From: Methylotenera_A aquatica
Lineage (GTDB): Bacteria > Pseudomonadota > Gammaproteobacteria > Burkholderiales > Methylophilaceae
Direction of reading: 5' to 3'
Assembly: GCA_965601485.1 (NCBI GenBank)
Contig: OZ271846.1
Span: 992,001-1,056,000 of the forward strand
DNA length: 64,000 bases
Part shown: one piece after another, positions 38,101 to 46,403 of the stretch
Layout: every line of letters starts with the position of its first letter
Numbering within the stretch: the first letter of the stretch is position 1
The notes under the pieces: generated by a model
The model's input: only the letters and a program-made list of their open reading frames with translations
The model's database searches: none
Told to the model about the DNA's origin: nothing
Made by a program: the position numbers and the translations under genes

Positions 38101-39054
38101 TTAATTAATATATTGCTGATTTTTATATTGTTTGGACTCGCGAATTTCTGCAGGCACTTTTCGTAAATTCCAAATAAGCCCAGTGGCCTCTAGTAGGCGC
38201 AAACCATAGTAGGTAAAATCAATTTCCCACCAGTAAAAGCCTTGTTTTGCAGCACCTGGGTAGTGATGATGATTATTATGCCAGCCTTCGCCCAGTGTCA
38301 GAATAGCAATTAACAAATTATTACGGCTTTGGTCTCGCGTGGCATAACGGCGCTTGCCCCAAGTGTGTGCTAATGAATTAACGCTGAATGTGGCGTGATA
38401 CAGCGCTACAGTAGAAATAACAAATCCCCAAACCAATAACTGCAAACCATTAGTTTGCAAGCTTGGCACATAATTTTCTAGTAATGCGCCCAAAGCAAAA
38501 ATTCCTAATGCAAATACAACTGGAATCAACACGTCAAAGCGATCTAAAAAACACAACTCGGGGAATTTTGTCAACTCTTTTACCCTGTCGAATTGAGTAT
38601 GAAAGTTACTACGTGATAAAAACCAGCCGATATGACTCCATAAAAAACCGTGCTGAACAGGGGAGTGAGCATCGTTTTCCTCATCAGAGTGGCTATGATG
38701 ATTTCGGTGATGCGCCGCCCACCATAAAGGGCCACGCTGAACGGCGGTAGCACCCAAAACTGCAAATATAAACTGCCCAAAGCGGCTAGTTTGAAACGCT
38801 TTATGCGAAAAATAGCGGTGATAAAAACCAGTAATCGCAAACATCCTAATAGCGTAAAGCGCAATCGCAAAAATAATAGCAAATGCGCTATAACCCACCC
38901 AAAAAAAAGCTAGGCAAGCCAGGTGCATGGCGACAAAAGGAATCACTCTCCAGTAATCAATGCGATGTTCAGTCTCTTGATTGGTGTTATCTGCTACCGA
39001 ATTGTTATCGAGCCAACTCCTTAAAGTGCTTAAAAAAGAACGATTCGATGACAT
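38101..39054 (-). CDS. acyl-CoA desaturase (delta-9 type)
   Basis: 317-aa membrane di-iron desaturase with four hydrophobic segments and the three histidine boxes HRYFSH, HRNHH and HNNHHH. Such enzymes introduce a double bond in acyl-CoA or acyl-lipid chains, which would supply the unsaturated substrate needed by the two Cfa-like methyltransferases in the operon. Four bases separate its start from the lipocalin stop. Confidence 0.92.
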   Translation of the reverse strand: MSSNRSFLSTLRSWLDNNSVADNTNQETEHRIDYWRVIPFVAMHLACLAFFWVGYSAFAIIFAIALYAIRMFAITGFYHRYFSHKAFQTSRFGQFIFAVLGATAVQRGPLWWAAHHRNHHSHSDEENDAHSPVQHGFLWSHIGWFLSRSNFHTQFDRVKELTKFPELCFLDRFDVLIPVVFALGIFALGALLENYVPSLQTNGLQLLVWGFVISTVALYHATFSVNSLAHTWGKRRYATRDQSRNNLLIAILTLGEGWHNNHHHYPGAAKQGFYWWEIDFTYYGLRLLEATGLIWNLRKVPAEIRESKQYKNQQYIN

Positions 39055-39057
39055 AAA

Positions 39058-39627
39058 TTAATTGGCTTTGCTAGGTTTATTGGTAATGCCATTCCGGCTT
39101 TGTGGTACTTTACGCAGTTTGGACGTGTCGTAGCCCATTTGCTTAACAAGTTGCGTTAAATCAGCATATTTGGCATCATCAATTTGTGGCGTACGCGCCA
39201 TAATCCATACATAATCGCGTGCGTTGCGGGCAATGACTGTTTGTTGATAATTGTCATCTAAGTAAGCAATACGATACTCTGCCTTAATGGGCCAAATAAA
39301 CTGCATACCCCATAAGGCATTACCTGTATCTTTTACAACAAAACCACGCGGCTTATAGATTTTAAGTGGGCCGTCAAAGGCGCCTTTGTTGAATGTAAAT
39401 GTGGTGGCAATGGTTCCATCTTGCTCTAATTTGTAATTCTCAATGGCGTTATACGATTGTGTTTCTATAGCCGTTGGAATGGCCGCAATCACATACCAGT
39501 CGCCCATAAAACGCGGTAAATCAACTTGCTTTACAGTGACAATAGAATCCATTCTTGTGCTCGCACAGCCAGCAATTAGCCAGCTAAATAATAAAACAAG
39601 CAATACTTTAAGTTTATAATTTAACAT
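39058..39627 (-). CDS. outer-membrane lipocalin (Blc-like) lipoprotein
   Basis: 189 aa, starting with a lipoprotein signal (LIAGCAST, lipobox Cys near residue 21). The lipocalin domain follows: the motif is PRFMGDWYVIAAIPT (GxW), then WPIKAEYRIAYLDDNYQQTVI and YVWIMARTP. Bacterial lipocalins bind lysophospholipids or fatty acids and may carry modified lipids between membranes, which fits the operon. Closely packed with its neighbours (6 and 3 bp). Confidence 0.9.
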   Translation of the reverse strand: MLNYKLKVLLVLLFSWLIAGCASTRMDSIVTVKQVDLPRFMGDWYVIAAIPTAIETQSYNAIENYKLEQDGTIATTFTFNKGAFDGPLKIYKPRGFVVKDTGNALWGMQFIWPIKAEYRIAYLDDNYQQTVIARNARDYVWIMARTPQIDDAKYADLTQLVKQMGYDTSKLRKVPQSRNGITNKPSKAN

Positions 39628-39633
39628 ATTTTT

Positions 39634-40278
39634 TTAAATTAATTTATAGTTAATTGTGTAGCCTTCTGGTGTAATGGATTTTAAGGCTACCCACTCATTT
39701 TTAAGGTTATACCAAAGCTCAATATTGAGCTTATTTTTACCATTTAAATTACCTTCTAGTTTGTAGTGCATTGTTTCTACAGGCTTACCTTTTACCGTAA
39801 TAGTTTCAGTCGCCAATTTTTCAAATTGTGTGTCTAGGTATTCAGCATTTTGTGGATTAAGCAATTTGGTTTGCGTTAAAATTTTGGGGTTCCAATAAGC
39901 AAAAGTCATCGCGCAACTGCTTAACATTTGTGTCTTTTTTCCATCGGACACTTCAAATCCAACTTCTTTTTGCGCGCCTTTTACATTGGTGACTATTTTA
40001 TTTTCTGTTGTATTGGCGTCAATGCTAAATAAACAATCGTCGTTCCATTGCTCTTTAGCGGTGTGAACGTAGCTGTAAGCTTCAATAAAAAACACTTTTA
40101 TATTAAATTTTGCACGGCTGGTTAATTGCCGATTTTGGTCTAACGTGAACGTATGTTTACCAATTTTACTTTTGTCTAAAAATACATCAAACGCCCATTC
40201 TTCTGCCAAGACTGGGCTTGCCATAGCGGCTAGAACAGTCAGTAGTAATGCTGATCGGTATATGAACATATTAGCCAT
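39634..40278 (-). CDS. secreted DUF6134-like protein
   Basis: 214 aa with a Sec signal peptide (about 1-25, ending SPVLAEE). The mature part is beta-rich (EWAFDVFLDKSKIGKHTF, RAKFNIKVFFIEAYSYVHTAKE, PEGYTINYKL) and resembles the DUF6134/DUF3108-like outer-membrane or periplasmic proteins found in the same lipid clusters. No enzyme motif is visible. Periplasmic location and a role in lipid handling are inference from context. Confidence 0.75.
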   Translation of the reverse strand: MANMFIYRSALLLTVLAAMASPVLAEEWAFDVFLDKSKIGKHTFTLDQNRQLTSRAKFNIKVFFIEAYSYVHTAKEQWNDDCLFSIDANTTENKIVTNVKGAQKEVGFEVSDGKKTQMLSSCAMTFAYWNPKILTQTKLLNPQNAEYLDTQFEKLATETITVKGKPVETMHYKLEGNLNGKNKLNIELWYNLKNEWVALKSITPEGYTINYKLI

Positions 40279-40296
40279 ATGATTTAATTTCAGAAC

Positions 40297-41070
40297 CTAG
40301 TTTTTGGGCAAGCCAGGTATAAAGCTGTTGGTTGTTTTAATATAGGCAACATAATCGGGCCTACGTTCAACAATATCTTTTTCAAGTAAGCTCACACCAC
40401 TGACTTTTAATAGTAATAAAGTCATTAAAATTGGTGAAATGATTGCCCACCAAGCGCTGCCAGCCAGCGCAATCAAGTAAAAGCCCCACCACACGCAGCA
40501 TTCACCAAAATAATTGGGGTGGCGGCTGTAACGCCATAAACCTTTATCAAGAACTTTGCCTTTATTTAGTGGGCTGGCTTTAAATAAACTTAATTGCCAA
40601 TCGGCCACTGTTTCCCAGTAAAAGCCAAATACAAATAAAACAAAACCAAAGTAGTCTAGGGCGTTGATGGGTGCATTTGAATCAATGGCGCCGTATAACG
40701 ACAGCGAAATAATCCAAGCTAAAACGCCTTGTAAGCCAAAAATAATATAGCTACTTTTTAACCAAAAATGTGGCTCGTTATTGCGTCTAATTACAACATA
40801 ACGATGATCTTCGTGTGGTCCCCAATTGCGCCAACTAAGGTATGCGCATAGGCGTATGGCCCAAATTGATACCAGGCTTAATACCATCAAAATCCGCGTT
40901 GAGGAATCAAACACAAATAGGGCGCTAGTAAAGCTGGCCAAGAGGAAAAATAAACTCCACATACTGTCTACATGCGTAACATTGTCACGCACTAAACTCA
41001 GCATCCAACCCATTAGCGCAAATAAGCCAATGGCCACTAAGCCGTAGATATATATAGACCAATTAAACAT
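40297..41070 (-). CDS. DUF1295 membrane protein (steroid reductase-like)
   Basis: 257 aa with about seven transmembrane helices. It resembles DUF1295, a family related to 3-oxo-5-alpha-steroid 4-dehydrogenases and isoprenylcysteine methyltransferases: RLCAYLSWRNWGPHEDHRY and KGLWRYSRHPNYFGECCVWW are the conserved blocks. A role in acyl-chain reduction or methylation is possible. It starts 2 bp from the DUF2878 stop. Confidence 0.88.
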   Translation of the reverse strand: MFNWSIYIYGLVAIGLFALMGWMLSLVRDNVTHVDSMWSLFFLLASFTSALFVFDSSTRILMVLSLVSIWAIRLCAYLSWRNWGPHEDHRYVVIRRNNEPHFWLKSSYIIFGLQGVLAWIISLSLYGAIDSNAPINALDYFGFVLFVFGFYWETVADWQLSLFKASPLNKGKVLDKGLWRYSRHPNYFGECCVWWGFYLIALAGSAWWAIISPILMTLLLLKVSGVSLLEKDIVERRPDYVAYIKTTNSFIPGLPKN

Positions 41071-41072
41071 TT

Positions 41073-41609
41073 TTAATCTGCAAACCCATCAAATTTTTGT
41101 GATAATTTTAATAGTAATGGCGTTAATATTGCCCAGCCTAAACCCAGTACAATGTAGCTTACAGGCAAATGGTTTAGCGTAACGGCCCCCAATTTTTCGG
41201 CACCCATATAAGCTAATGGGCCTCCAATCGCGCCAAATAAAATGGCAATTAGCCAGCGGCCTTTCATCCAACGCAAACTCACATTTAACACTGTTACAAA
41301 TTCGGCCCACAGTGCCAAAATCCATACTGGCACAATCGTATTAGTCCAGCCATGCGCTTGGTAAGAAACCAACTGTTGGTTGAGCATAATTTGGTCAAAA
41401 GTACCGCCAATTATCAGTGTAATTAATAAAAGTTGCAGTTCTTTTTTGGCTTTTTTGGCTTGTGATAAATGCCAAAAAAAAATGGCAATAACTGTTGCAA
41501 AACCCAGCCACGGCATTTGTTTGGCCGCACCCAACACACATGCAAACCAACCTATTTGAAACAAGACAAAATTGACTACTAAACGTGGGTCCATTTTATC
41601 TTTTCTCAA
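41073..41609 (-). CDS. DUF2878 membrane protein
   Basis: 178 aa with five or six transmembrane helices (e.g. VNFVLFQIGWFACVLGAA, AWTILTPLLLKL-like C-terminus). It matches DUF2878, a family found beside Cfa, DUF1365 and DUF1295 genes. Function unknown. The start overlaps the end of the upstream methyltransferase by 14 bp, a sign of coupled translation. Confidence 0.85.
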   Translation of the reverse strand: MRKDKMDPRLVVNFVLFQIGWFACVLGAAKQMPWLGFATVIAIFFWHLSQAKKAKKELQLLLITLIIGGTFDQIMLNQQLVSYQAHGWTNTIVPVWILALWAEFVTVLNVSLRWMKGRWLIAILFGAIGGPLAYMGAEKLGAVTLNHLPVSYIVLGLGWAILTPLLLKLSQKFDGFAD

Positions 41610-42627
41610 ATAAATAGTGTGCTACCCACCATTCTTGACCGTTGTTATAACCAAATAATTCCGCACAAGCCATATAAAACATGCGCCAGCGATTTCGCCA
41701 CATTTCCACATCATTATCACCATAAGTGGCCGCCAAAATCGGAGTAATGGCCTTAGCATTTTTATCCATATTCTCTAACCAGGCATTAGCTGTCTTTTCG
41801 TAGTGCGTGCCATCCCAACGCCAGCGTTGAATCAGCTTTAAATTATCCTGAAAGTGCAAAGGTAAATCTTCACTGGGCATTATGCCGCCGCTGAAAAAAA
41901 ATTGACTCATCCAGTCGTCATCGGCTTTTACATCAAAAGCATAAGGCGTATTGCGATGCACAAAAATATGTTTAAAGAATTTGCCGCCAGTATTTAGCCA
42001 GCTTGCGACTTTGCCATACAGCACTTGGTAATTGCGCATATGTTCAAACATTTCAACGGATACCGCGCGGTCGTATTTAGCGGGCGCTTCAAACACATTC
42101 ATATCTGCAGTGATGATGTTGATATTAGTTAAACCACGCGATCTGGCCATATTCATAATATATTCACGTTGCGAATTGGAATTGGATACTCCAGTAATCG
42201 TGGATTTAGGATAGTTTGCCGCCATCCATAGAGATAGGGAGCCCCAACCACAGCCCAACTCTAAAATCGCTTGGCCATCTTTTAAATCAGCATGATGACA
42301 GGTTTGCGTTAACGCCAGCACTTCTGCTTCGTCTAATGCCTTTGTATCTGGCATCCAAAAACAACTGCTGTATTTGCGATTAATACCCAAGCAGTAATGA
42401 AAAAACGCCGCTGGCACTTCGTAGTGTTGCGCATTGGCAAGTTCTGGCACTGGTGCAATCGCTGCTAAATTCATATCAGACACAAATTCCGTCAAATTGA
42501 CCATGCCTATTTCACAATTGCTGGCTGATATTTCTACCAAGCGTTGTTTTACTAATAGCCGAATACCTTTACGAACAATGAAATCAGGCAAATTGCCTGA
42601 TTCTGCTAATTTAATGGCTAAACCCAT
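41596..42627 (-). CDS. Cfa-like SAM-dependent methyltransferase
   Basis: 343 aa, first gene of the lipid operon. Its core is the Cfa methyltransferase domain: QHYEVPAAFFHYCLGINRKY, LELGCGWGSLSLWMAANYP (SAM site), VSVEMFEHMRNY and a terminal HYLFEKR. It lacks the long N-terminal domain of canonical Cfa and is closer to a subgroup that includes coclaurine N-methyltransferase-like and UfaM-type proteins. A strong AAGG-type ribosome binding site precedes the ATG. It may add a methyl branch to unsaturated acyl chains; substrate not proven. Confidence 0.87.
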   Translation of the reverse strand: MGLAIKLAESGNLPDFIVRKGIRLLVKQRLVEISASNCEIGMVNLTEFVSDMNLAAIAPVPELANAQHYEVPAAFFHYCLGINRKYSSCFWMPDTKALDEAEVLALTQTCHHADLKDGQAILELGCGWGSLSLWMAANYPKSTITGVSNSNSQREYIMNMARSRGLTNINIITADMNVFEAPAKYDRAVSVEMFEHMRNYQVLYGKVASWLNTGGKFFKHIFVHRNTPYAFDVKADDDWMSQFFFSGGIMPSEDLPLHFQDNLKLIQRWRWDGTHYEKTANAWLENMDKNAKAITPILAATYGDNDVEMWRNRWRMFYMACAELFGYNNGQEWWVAHYLFEKR

Positions 42628-42718
42628 CCTTATCTCTTTCTTTACAATTATATATTTAAGTGAAAATAATAATCTAATTAATTAAGTCAATTAGTTTTTC
42701 GTTTTTGACATTCTGAAT

Positions 42719-42727
42719 TGGTATAAT
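42719..42727 (+). promoter_or_regulatory. extended -10 promoter element
   Basis: TGGTATAAT fits the extended -10 consensus (TGnTATAAT). A TTGACA at 42705 is only 11 bp away, too close to be its -35. Directly downstream lies one copy of the TARCTGRTCAGTT repeat. No coding gene follows on this strand, so the transcript, if any, would be noncoding or a relic. Confidence 0.4.
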
Positions 42728-42738
42728 ACGGTGCTAGT

Positions 42739-42751
42739 TAGCTGATCAGTT
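42739..42751. repeat. TARCTGRTCAGTT operator-like repeat, isolated copy
   Basis: TAGCTGATCAGTT, with a palindromic centre CTGATCAG. It matches 11 of 13 positions of the copy at 42953 and sits just downstream of the extended -10. Confidence 0.45.
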
Positions 42752-42913
42752 AGAGAAAAGACAACAGGATTAAGGCTAACCGCCAGCAAACCAGTTTCAG
42801 TTACAAGTATTAAATCGTAATCCCTATTTCTAGACCCGCGCGTGCAATTTCTTCATTACAAACCTTTTCAAGTGTGATCTGCTTAAGAATTGCTTTATCA
42901 AACTTAGTGGGAT

Positions 42914-42972
42914 TAACTATTCAATATAAAAATAACTGCTCAATCTAAAAACTAACTGGTCAGTTTAAAAAC
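42914..42972. repeat. three tandem 19-20 bp repeats
   Basis: Units at 42914-42932, 42933-42952 and 42953-42972 share TAACT-(3 nt)-CA-(4 nt)-TAAAAA. The 20-bp period is two helical turns, as in protein-binding arrays. They end 2 bp before the PQQ dehydrogenase stop. The third unit contains the near-palindrome AACTGGTCAGTT. Confidence 0.6.
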
Positions 42973-42974
42973 AA

Positions 42975-44756
42975 TTAAGGCAAACGATAGACCAGTACCG
43001 CATCACCCACTTTATAGCCAAAAATAGAGTTGCCACCACTTACTACTGCAATATATTGCACGCCATCAATACTATAAGTAATGGGTGGCGCGTTTACGCC
43101 AAACTCGGATTTGGCCTGCCATAATAGTTCGCCTGTTTCGCTGTTGTAGCCATTAAAGTTGCCATTGCCCTCACCTGTAAATAACAATCCGCCAGCCGTT
43201 GCCAAAACACCTCCTACTAGCGGTTGCGCAGTTTTATTCTGCCAAGCAATTTTGCCTGTGCTTAAATCAATGCCCGACAACAAGCCCCAACGCGCATCCT
43301 GTGTCGGCTCACTGGCGGCGTAACGAATCGCTGCTTTGCCATTGCTAGCAGGAGTTTCGTGCAGTGTATATTTAATCGGTGCATGAATACCTGCTACAAA
43401 CGCGCGTTGATTTGCTTCATCAACACTAACAGGGCTCCAATTAGAACCACCTAAAATACCAGGGTAAACCACTGTGCCCTCAAATGTTGCTTTTTGAAAT
43501 AGATTTTTCTGCGGAACAAATGCTTCAGATTTTTTAAGGAATTCACCAGTGGCTCTATTGTGAATATAAAACCAACCTGTCTTACTTGCTTGGCCGACGG
43601 CAGCGATTTTTTTTCCATTCAATATGTAATTAAATAGCACCGGAGGACTTGCTAAATCATAACCCCATAAATCGTGCGGCACTTGTTGGTAATGCCATTT
43701 TAGCTTGCCAGTATTTGTATCTAGCGCCACTAATGAGACGGTATATAAGTTATCGCCAGGGCGTGAAATATCGTTCATTTGTGGACTTGGGTTGCCTGTA
43801 CCAAAGTAAAGCGTATCGGTTGCCGTATCTATTGCCGGCGTGCTCCAAGCAGAACCACCACCAAAGCGCGCAGAATCGGCGTATTGCGCGGCATCGGCTT
43901 TTTCTTGGGCTACATCGCGATTTAGCAAAATGCCATCCGCCGTTTTTTGGATAAACTGACCTTCCCAGCCACTTGCTGGAATCGTGTCAAATTGCCATGC
44001 TTTTTTACCGCTATCTACATCGTAAGCGGCTAAAAAACCAGGCCTGCCAAAACGTCCTGTAACGCCAATCACAGCGCCCAATGGTGCATCGGCAGTGGGG
44101 TTGTCAATATGCAAGCCATAACCCACGCCTGTAATGCCTACAATTACTTTACCATTGTAAACCACTGGGGCCATGGCGATACCAATACCAGTACCGCCAG
44201 TAACCTTACGCGCGCTATTCGGATCGTCTTTACTTAACGAGTCTTGACCTTCTGTGGTGATGGCCGCTTCTACTACGTCAATATCCCACTCTTTGGCGCC
44301 TGTAGTAGCATTTAAGGCAATTAAACGCGCATCCACCGTACCAATAAACACTTTGCCATTCGCCACAGCCACGCCTCTATTTGCTGGACCGCAACACATT
44401 TGCCAATCTTTTCTGCGAAAATGGGTGTAGTGCCACAGCTCTTTGCCTGTTTTAGCATCCAGCGCGGCAACATGGTTGAACGGTAGCGATAAATACATAA
44501 TGCCATTTTGCACAATTGGAGTGGCTTGAAAAGTAGCCACTACTCCACTTTTATACTGCCATGCCTGCAGCAGGTTTTTAGCGTTTTGCTGATTAATTTG
44601 CGCATTAGGTGAAAAATGTTGATTAGTAAAATCGCCCCCTGCACTAGGCCAATCTTGATCGCCAGCCAATTTATTTATAGTGTTTTGATTGGCAGCACAG
44701 GCTTGTAATATTGCAATGGAAATCAATAGCACGCACTTTATAAAATTATTTTTCAT
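42975..44756 (-). CDS. PQQ-dependent dehydrogenase
   Basis: 593-aa eight-bladed propeller quinoprotein of the alcohol dehydrogenase class, acting in the periplasm. The N-terminus is a lipoprotein-like signal (LLISIAILQACAAN). The vicinal cysteine pair of PQQ alcohol dehydrogenases is visible in QMCCGPANRG (about residue 118). GTGNPSPQMNDISRPGDNLY carries the Asn and the likely catalytic Asp, and HDLWGYDLASPP is typical. No fused cytochrome c domain is present, so a separate electron acceptor is needed. Substrate unknown. I cannot decide from sequence whether it uses Ca or a lanthanide. Confidence 0.9.
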   Translation of the reverse strand: MKNNFIKCVLLISIAILQACAANQNTINKLAGDQDWPSAGGDFTNQHFSPNAQINQQNAKNLLQAWQYKSGVVATFQATPIVQNGIMYLSLPFNHVAALDAKTGKELWHYTHFRRKDWQMCCGPANRGVAVANGKVFIGTVDARLIALNATTGAKEWDIDVVEAAITTEGQDSLSKDDPNSARKVTGGTGIGIAMAPVVYNGKVIVGITGVGYGLHIDNPTADAPLGAVIGVTGRFGRPGFLAAYDVDSGKKAWQFDTIPASGWEGQFIQKTADGILLNRDVAQEKADAAQYADSARFGGGSAWSTPAIDTATDTLYFGTGNPSPQMNDISRPGDNLYTVSLVALDTNTGKLKWHYQQVPHDLWGYDLASPPVLFNYILNGKKIAAVGQASKTGWFYIHNRATGEFLKKSEAFVPQKNLFQKATFEGTVVYPGILGGSNWSPVSVDEANQRAFVAGIHAPIKYTLHETPASNGKAAIRYAASEPTQDARWGLLSGIDLSTGKIAWQNKTAQPLVGGVLATAGGLLFTGEGNGNFNGYNSETGELLWQAKSEFGVNAPPITYSIDGVQYIAVVSGGNSIFGYKVGDAVLVYRLP

Positions 44757-44877
44757 CGCAATAAATTTTTAGCAATCATTCTAAGAAAAGTTAAAACATT
44801 TTTTCTATATCAAAAAAATTCAATATGACCCTGCGTGCGCTAGCATACAGATTATAAGTTTTGAGATTATAAACTGT

Positions 44878-45582
44878 TTACATCATATTATTGTAGGTTG
44901 CGTTATCTGCTTCATAGCAACCACAAGACGCTTTTTTCAAGCCGGCAATATCATGAATGATTACGCTGCCACGGATATAACTGATTAAGTTTTTACGCTG
45001 CAACGAACCGGCTGCTTTGGTAACACCCACTCTGCGCACCCCTAGCATTTTAGCTAATTTGTCTTGCGTGATATTTATTTCATCGGATTGTGAACGTTGT
45101 TGAAACATTAAAAGTAATCTTGCCAAACGATTTTCTATCACGTGAAAGAGATTGCAGGCGGCAATTTGCAGTGCTTGATTGTACATGACGTTGGCATAGC
45201 GATTTAATATCATACTTAAGGCTGGTTTTTGTTCTACCTGTTGGGTAAAAATAGTGGCTGGAATGCGCAAAGCAAAGCCCGATTTTTGCACCACAGCCCG
45301 ACATGACCTTTCGTTAATGCCCAGTAACAGACTAATGCAAATCATTCCCTCATTACCAATCAAGGTAACAACCCAATAAGGGCTATCAGTAATTTTTTTT
45401 TCCCAAGACACAATGCCTTCAACAGGAAAATAAACATATTTAATGACATCACCGAGGTTACATAGTACCTCATCTAAATTAATACTGACTAATTCGCAAT
45501 GGGTCAAAAGATTTTGACGGCAATTGTCAGTCAGCAAATTTAACAAGCGGTTGCTTCCCAATGCAGTTATATTATTTAACAC
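44878..45582 (-). CDS. Crp/Fnr family transcriptional regulator
   Basis: 234 aa beginning with GTG after a good AAGGA ribosome binding site. The N-terminal cyclic-nucleotide-binding-like beta roll spans about 20-130 (LGDVIKYVYFPVEGIVSW) and the C-terminal winged helix about 160-215 (ITQDKLAKMLGVRRVGVTKAAGSLQRKNLI). It ends with a Cys-containing tail (CGCYEAD). The N-terminal Fe-S cysteines of Fnr are absent. It lies next to three copies of an ATGTCTGT-type motif and may bind them. Upstream of the PQQ dehydrogenase on the same strand, separated by 121 bp. Confidence 0.9.
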   Translation of the reverse strand: MLNNITALGSNRLLNLLTDNCRQNLLTHCELVSINLDEVLCNLGDVIKYVYFPVEGIVSWEKKITDSPYWVVTLIGNEGMICISLLLGINERSCRAVVQKSGFALRIPATIFTQQVEQKPALSMILNRYANVMYNQALQIAACNLFHVIENRLARLLLMFQQRSQSDEINITQDKLAKMLGVRRVGVTKAAGSLQRKNLISYIRGSVIIHDIAGLKKASCGCYEADNATYNNMM

Positions 45583-45715
45583 TTATAATTCCTTTTTTGG
45601 CACTGTTACATTTAAAAAAGCAACAGGCGGCAAAAGGAAAATTCATCATATTTCCGAATGTCGGAGGCTACATCGAATCAAATTCAAGTACTGAAGCTTA
45701 CTAAATTTAAAATAT

Positions 45716-45737
45716 ATGTCTGTACGTTAACAAACAT
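45716..45737. repeat. ATGTCTGT-type palindromic motif, copy 1
   Basis: ATGTCTGT-N6-ACAAACAT, a near-perfect inverted repeat with 8-bp arms, about 135 bp upstream of the Crp/Fnr start. Copies 2 and 3 are at 45821-45840 and 52565-52586. Confidence 0.55.
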
Positions 45738-45820
45738 AGAAATGCTAATTTAGTTAATCATCTAAATGATGCATATGTGCGCTATCAAACTGACTTTTTT
45801 GGTAAGTAAATGAAATTTAA

Positions 45821-45840
45821 GTGCGGAACCGAACAGACAT
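45821..45840 (-). repeat. ATGTCTGT-type motif, copy 2
   Basis: On the minus strand it reads ATGTCTGTTCGGTTCCGCAC, sharing the left arm ATGTCTGT and the CG-T core with the other two copies. The right arm is degenerate. Confidence 0.45.
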
Positions 45841-45918
45841 TTAACTATGCATCGTGTTGATTTAAAATTGAGAAGTTATTTTAAGAAGTAAAAAAATTGG
45901 ATAAATTAAAAAAAGCAC

Positions 45919-45957
45919 TGTAATCAGCAAACCAATTATGTAATGAAGCTGATTACA
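45919..45957. repeat. 10-bp inverted repeat with 19-nt loop
   Basis: Perfect TGTAATCAGC (45919-45928) and GCTGATTACA (45948-45957). No T-run follows on either strand, so it is not a standard terminator. Confidence 0.5.
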
Positions 45958-46061
45958 CATTTGATGACTCAATTCCTGCAGGAATCAGCTCACGAATTAG
46001 CAATAAACGATTGACTGATCATGACGCTGTTACTATCAAATTTCAGTCAACCGTTTTAATT

Positions 46062-46355
46062 TTAATCATGAGCAACAATTGAACCCTCAATAATCTCCGG
46101 TTTTTGAGTTATTACATCTTTTAAATGAGTTTTTGCGAACTCTGCAGCCAAAGCAATGGTTGCTTCAGCTTCCTCTTTTGTTTTAAAAATACTCACGGAT
46201 GCGCCTTCGCCTTTTCCATCGTCAAGAAAGTAGTACCTAACGAAGCCGGGTTGTTTCTTAATCAAGGGTACAAAGAATTCTTTAATCTGACTATCAATCA
46301 ATGCGCTATCTTTTGCATTAAAGTGGTAATGACGAATGACTCCAAAATTTTCCAT
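46062..46355 (-). CDS. antibiotic-biosynthesis-monooxygenase-like small protein
   Basis: 97 aa with a dimeric alpha/beta-barrel pattern: an opening beta strand (VIRHYHFNA), a helix with KKQPGFVRYYFLDDGKGEG, then VSIFKTKEEAEATI and a long helix. This is the ABM/DUF4937-like fold of cofactor-free monooxygenases and stress-related proteins. No specific function can be assigned. It lies 48 bp downstream of the permease gene on the same strand. Confidence 0.7.
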   Translation of the reverse strand: MENFGVIRHYHFNAKDSALIDSQIKEFFVPLIKKQPGFVRYYFLDDGKGEGASVSIFKTKEEAEATIALAAEFAKTHLKDVITQKPEIIEGSIVAHD

Positions 46356-46403
46356 TGAGATTCCTAGATAATGATAAGTTAGTGTTATGTATCTTAATTG
46401 TTT

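Larger units (their letters stand above)
45583..46061. other. 479-bp spacer with motif copies and inverted repeats
   Basis: Holds two copies of an ATGTCTGT-type motif, a 10-bp inverted repeat (45919-45957) and a 14-bp palindrome ATTCCTGCAGGAAT (45972-45985). A plus-strand frame at about 45966-46073 (including RISNKRLTDHDAVTIKF) faintly resembles the end of an IS91-type transposase; I regard that as tentative. Nothing else is readable. Confidence 0.5.

Noticed and set aside
42705..42727. TTGACA and TATAAT as a sigma-70 promoter
   Set aside because: The spacer is 11 bp, far from 17. Only the extended -10 reading is kept.
42810..42917. Minus-strand 35-codon frame (VNPTKFDKAILKQITLEKVC)
   Set aside because: Closed by a TGA upstream and without ATG/GTG/TTG start; protein-like but unsupported.
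45966..46073. IS91-family transposase tail
   Set aside because: The resemblance is one short block (ISNKRLTDHDAVTIKF); too weak to annotate as a mobile element.
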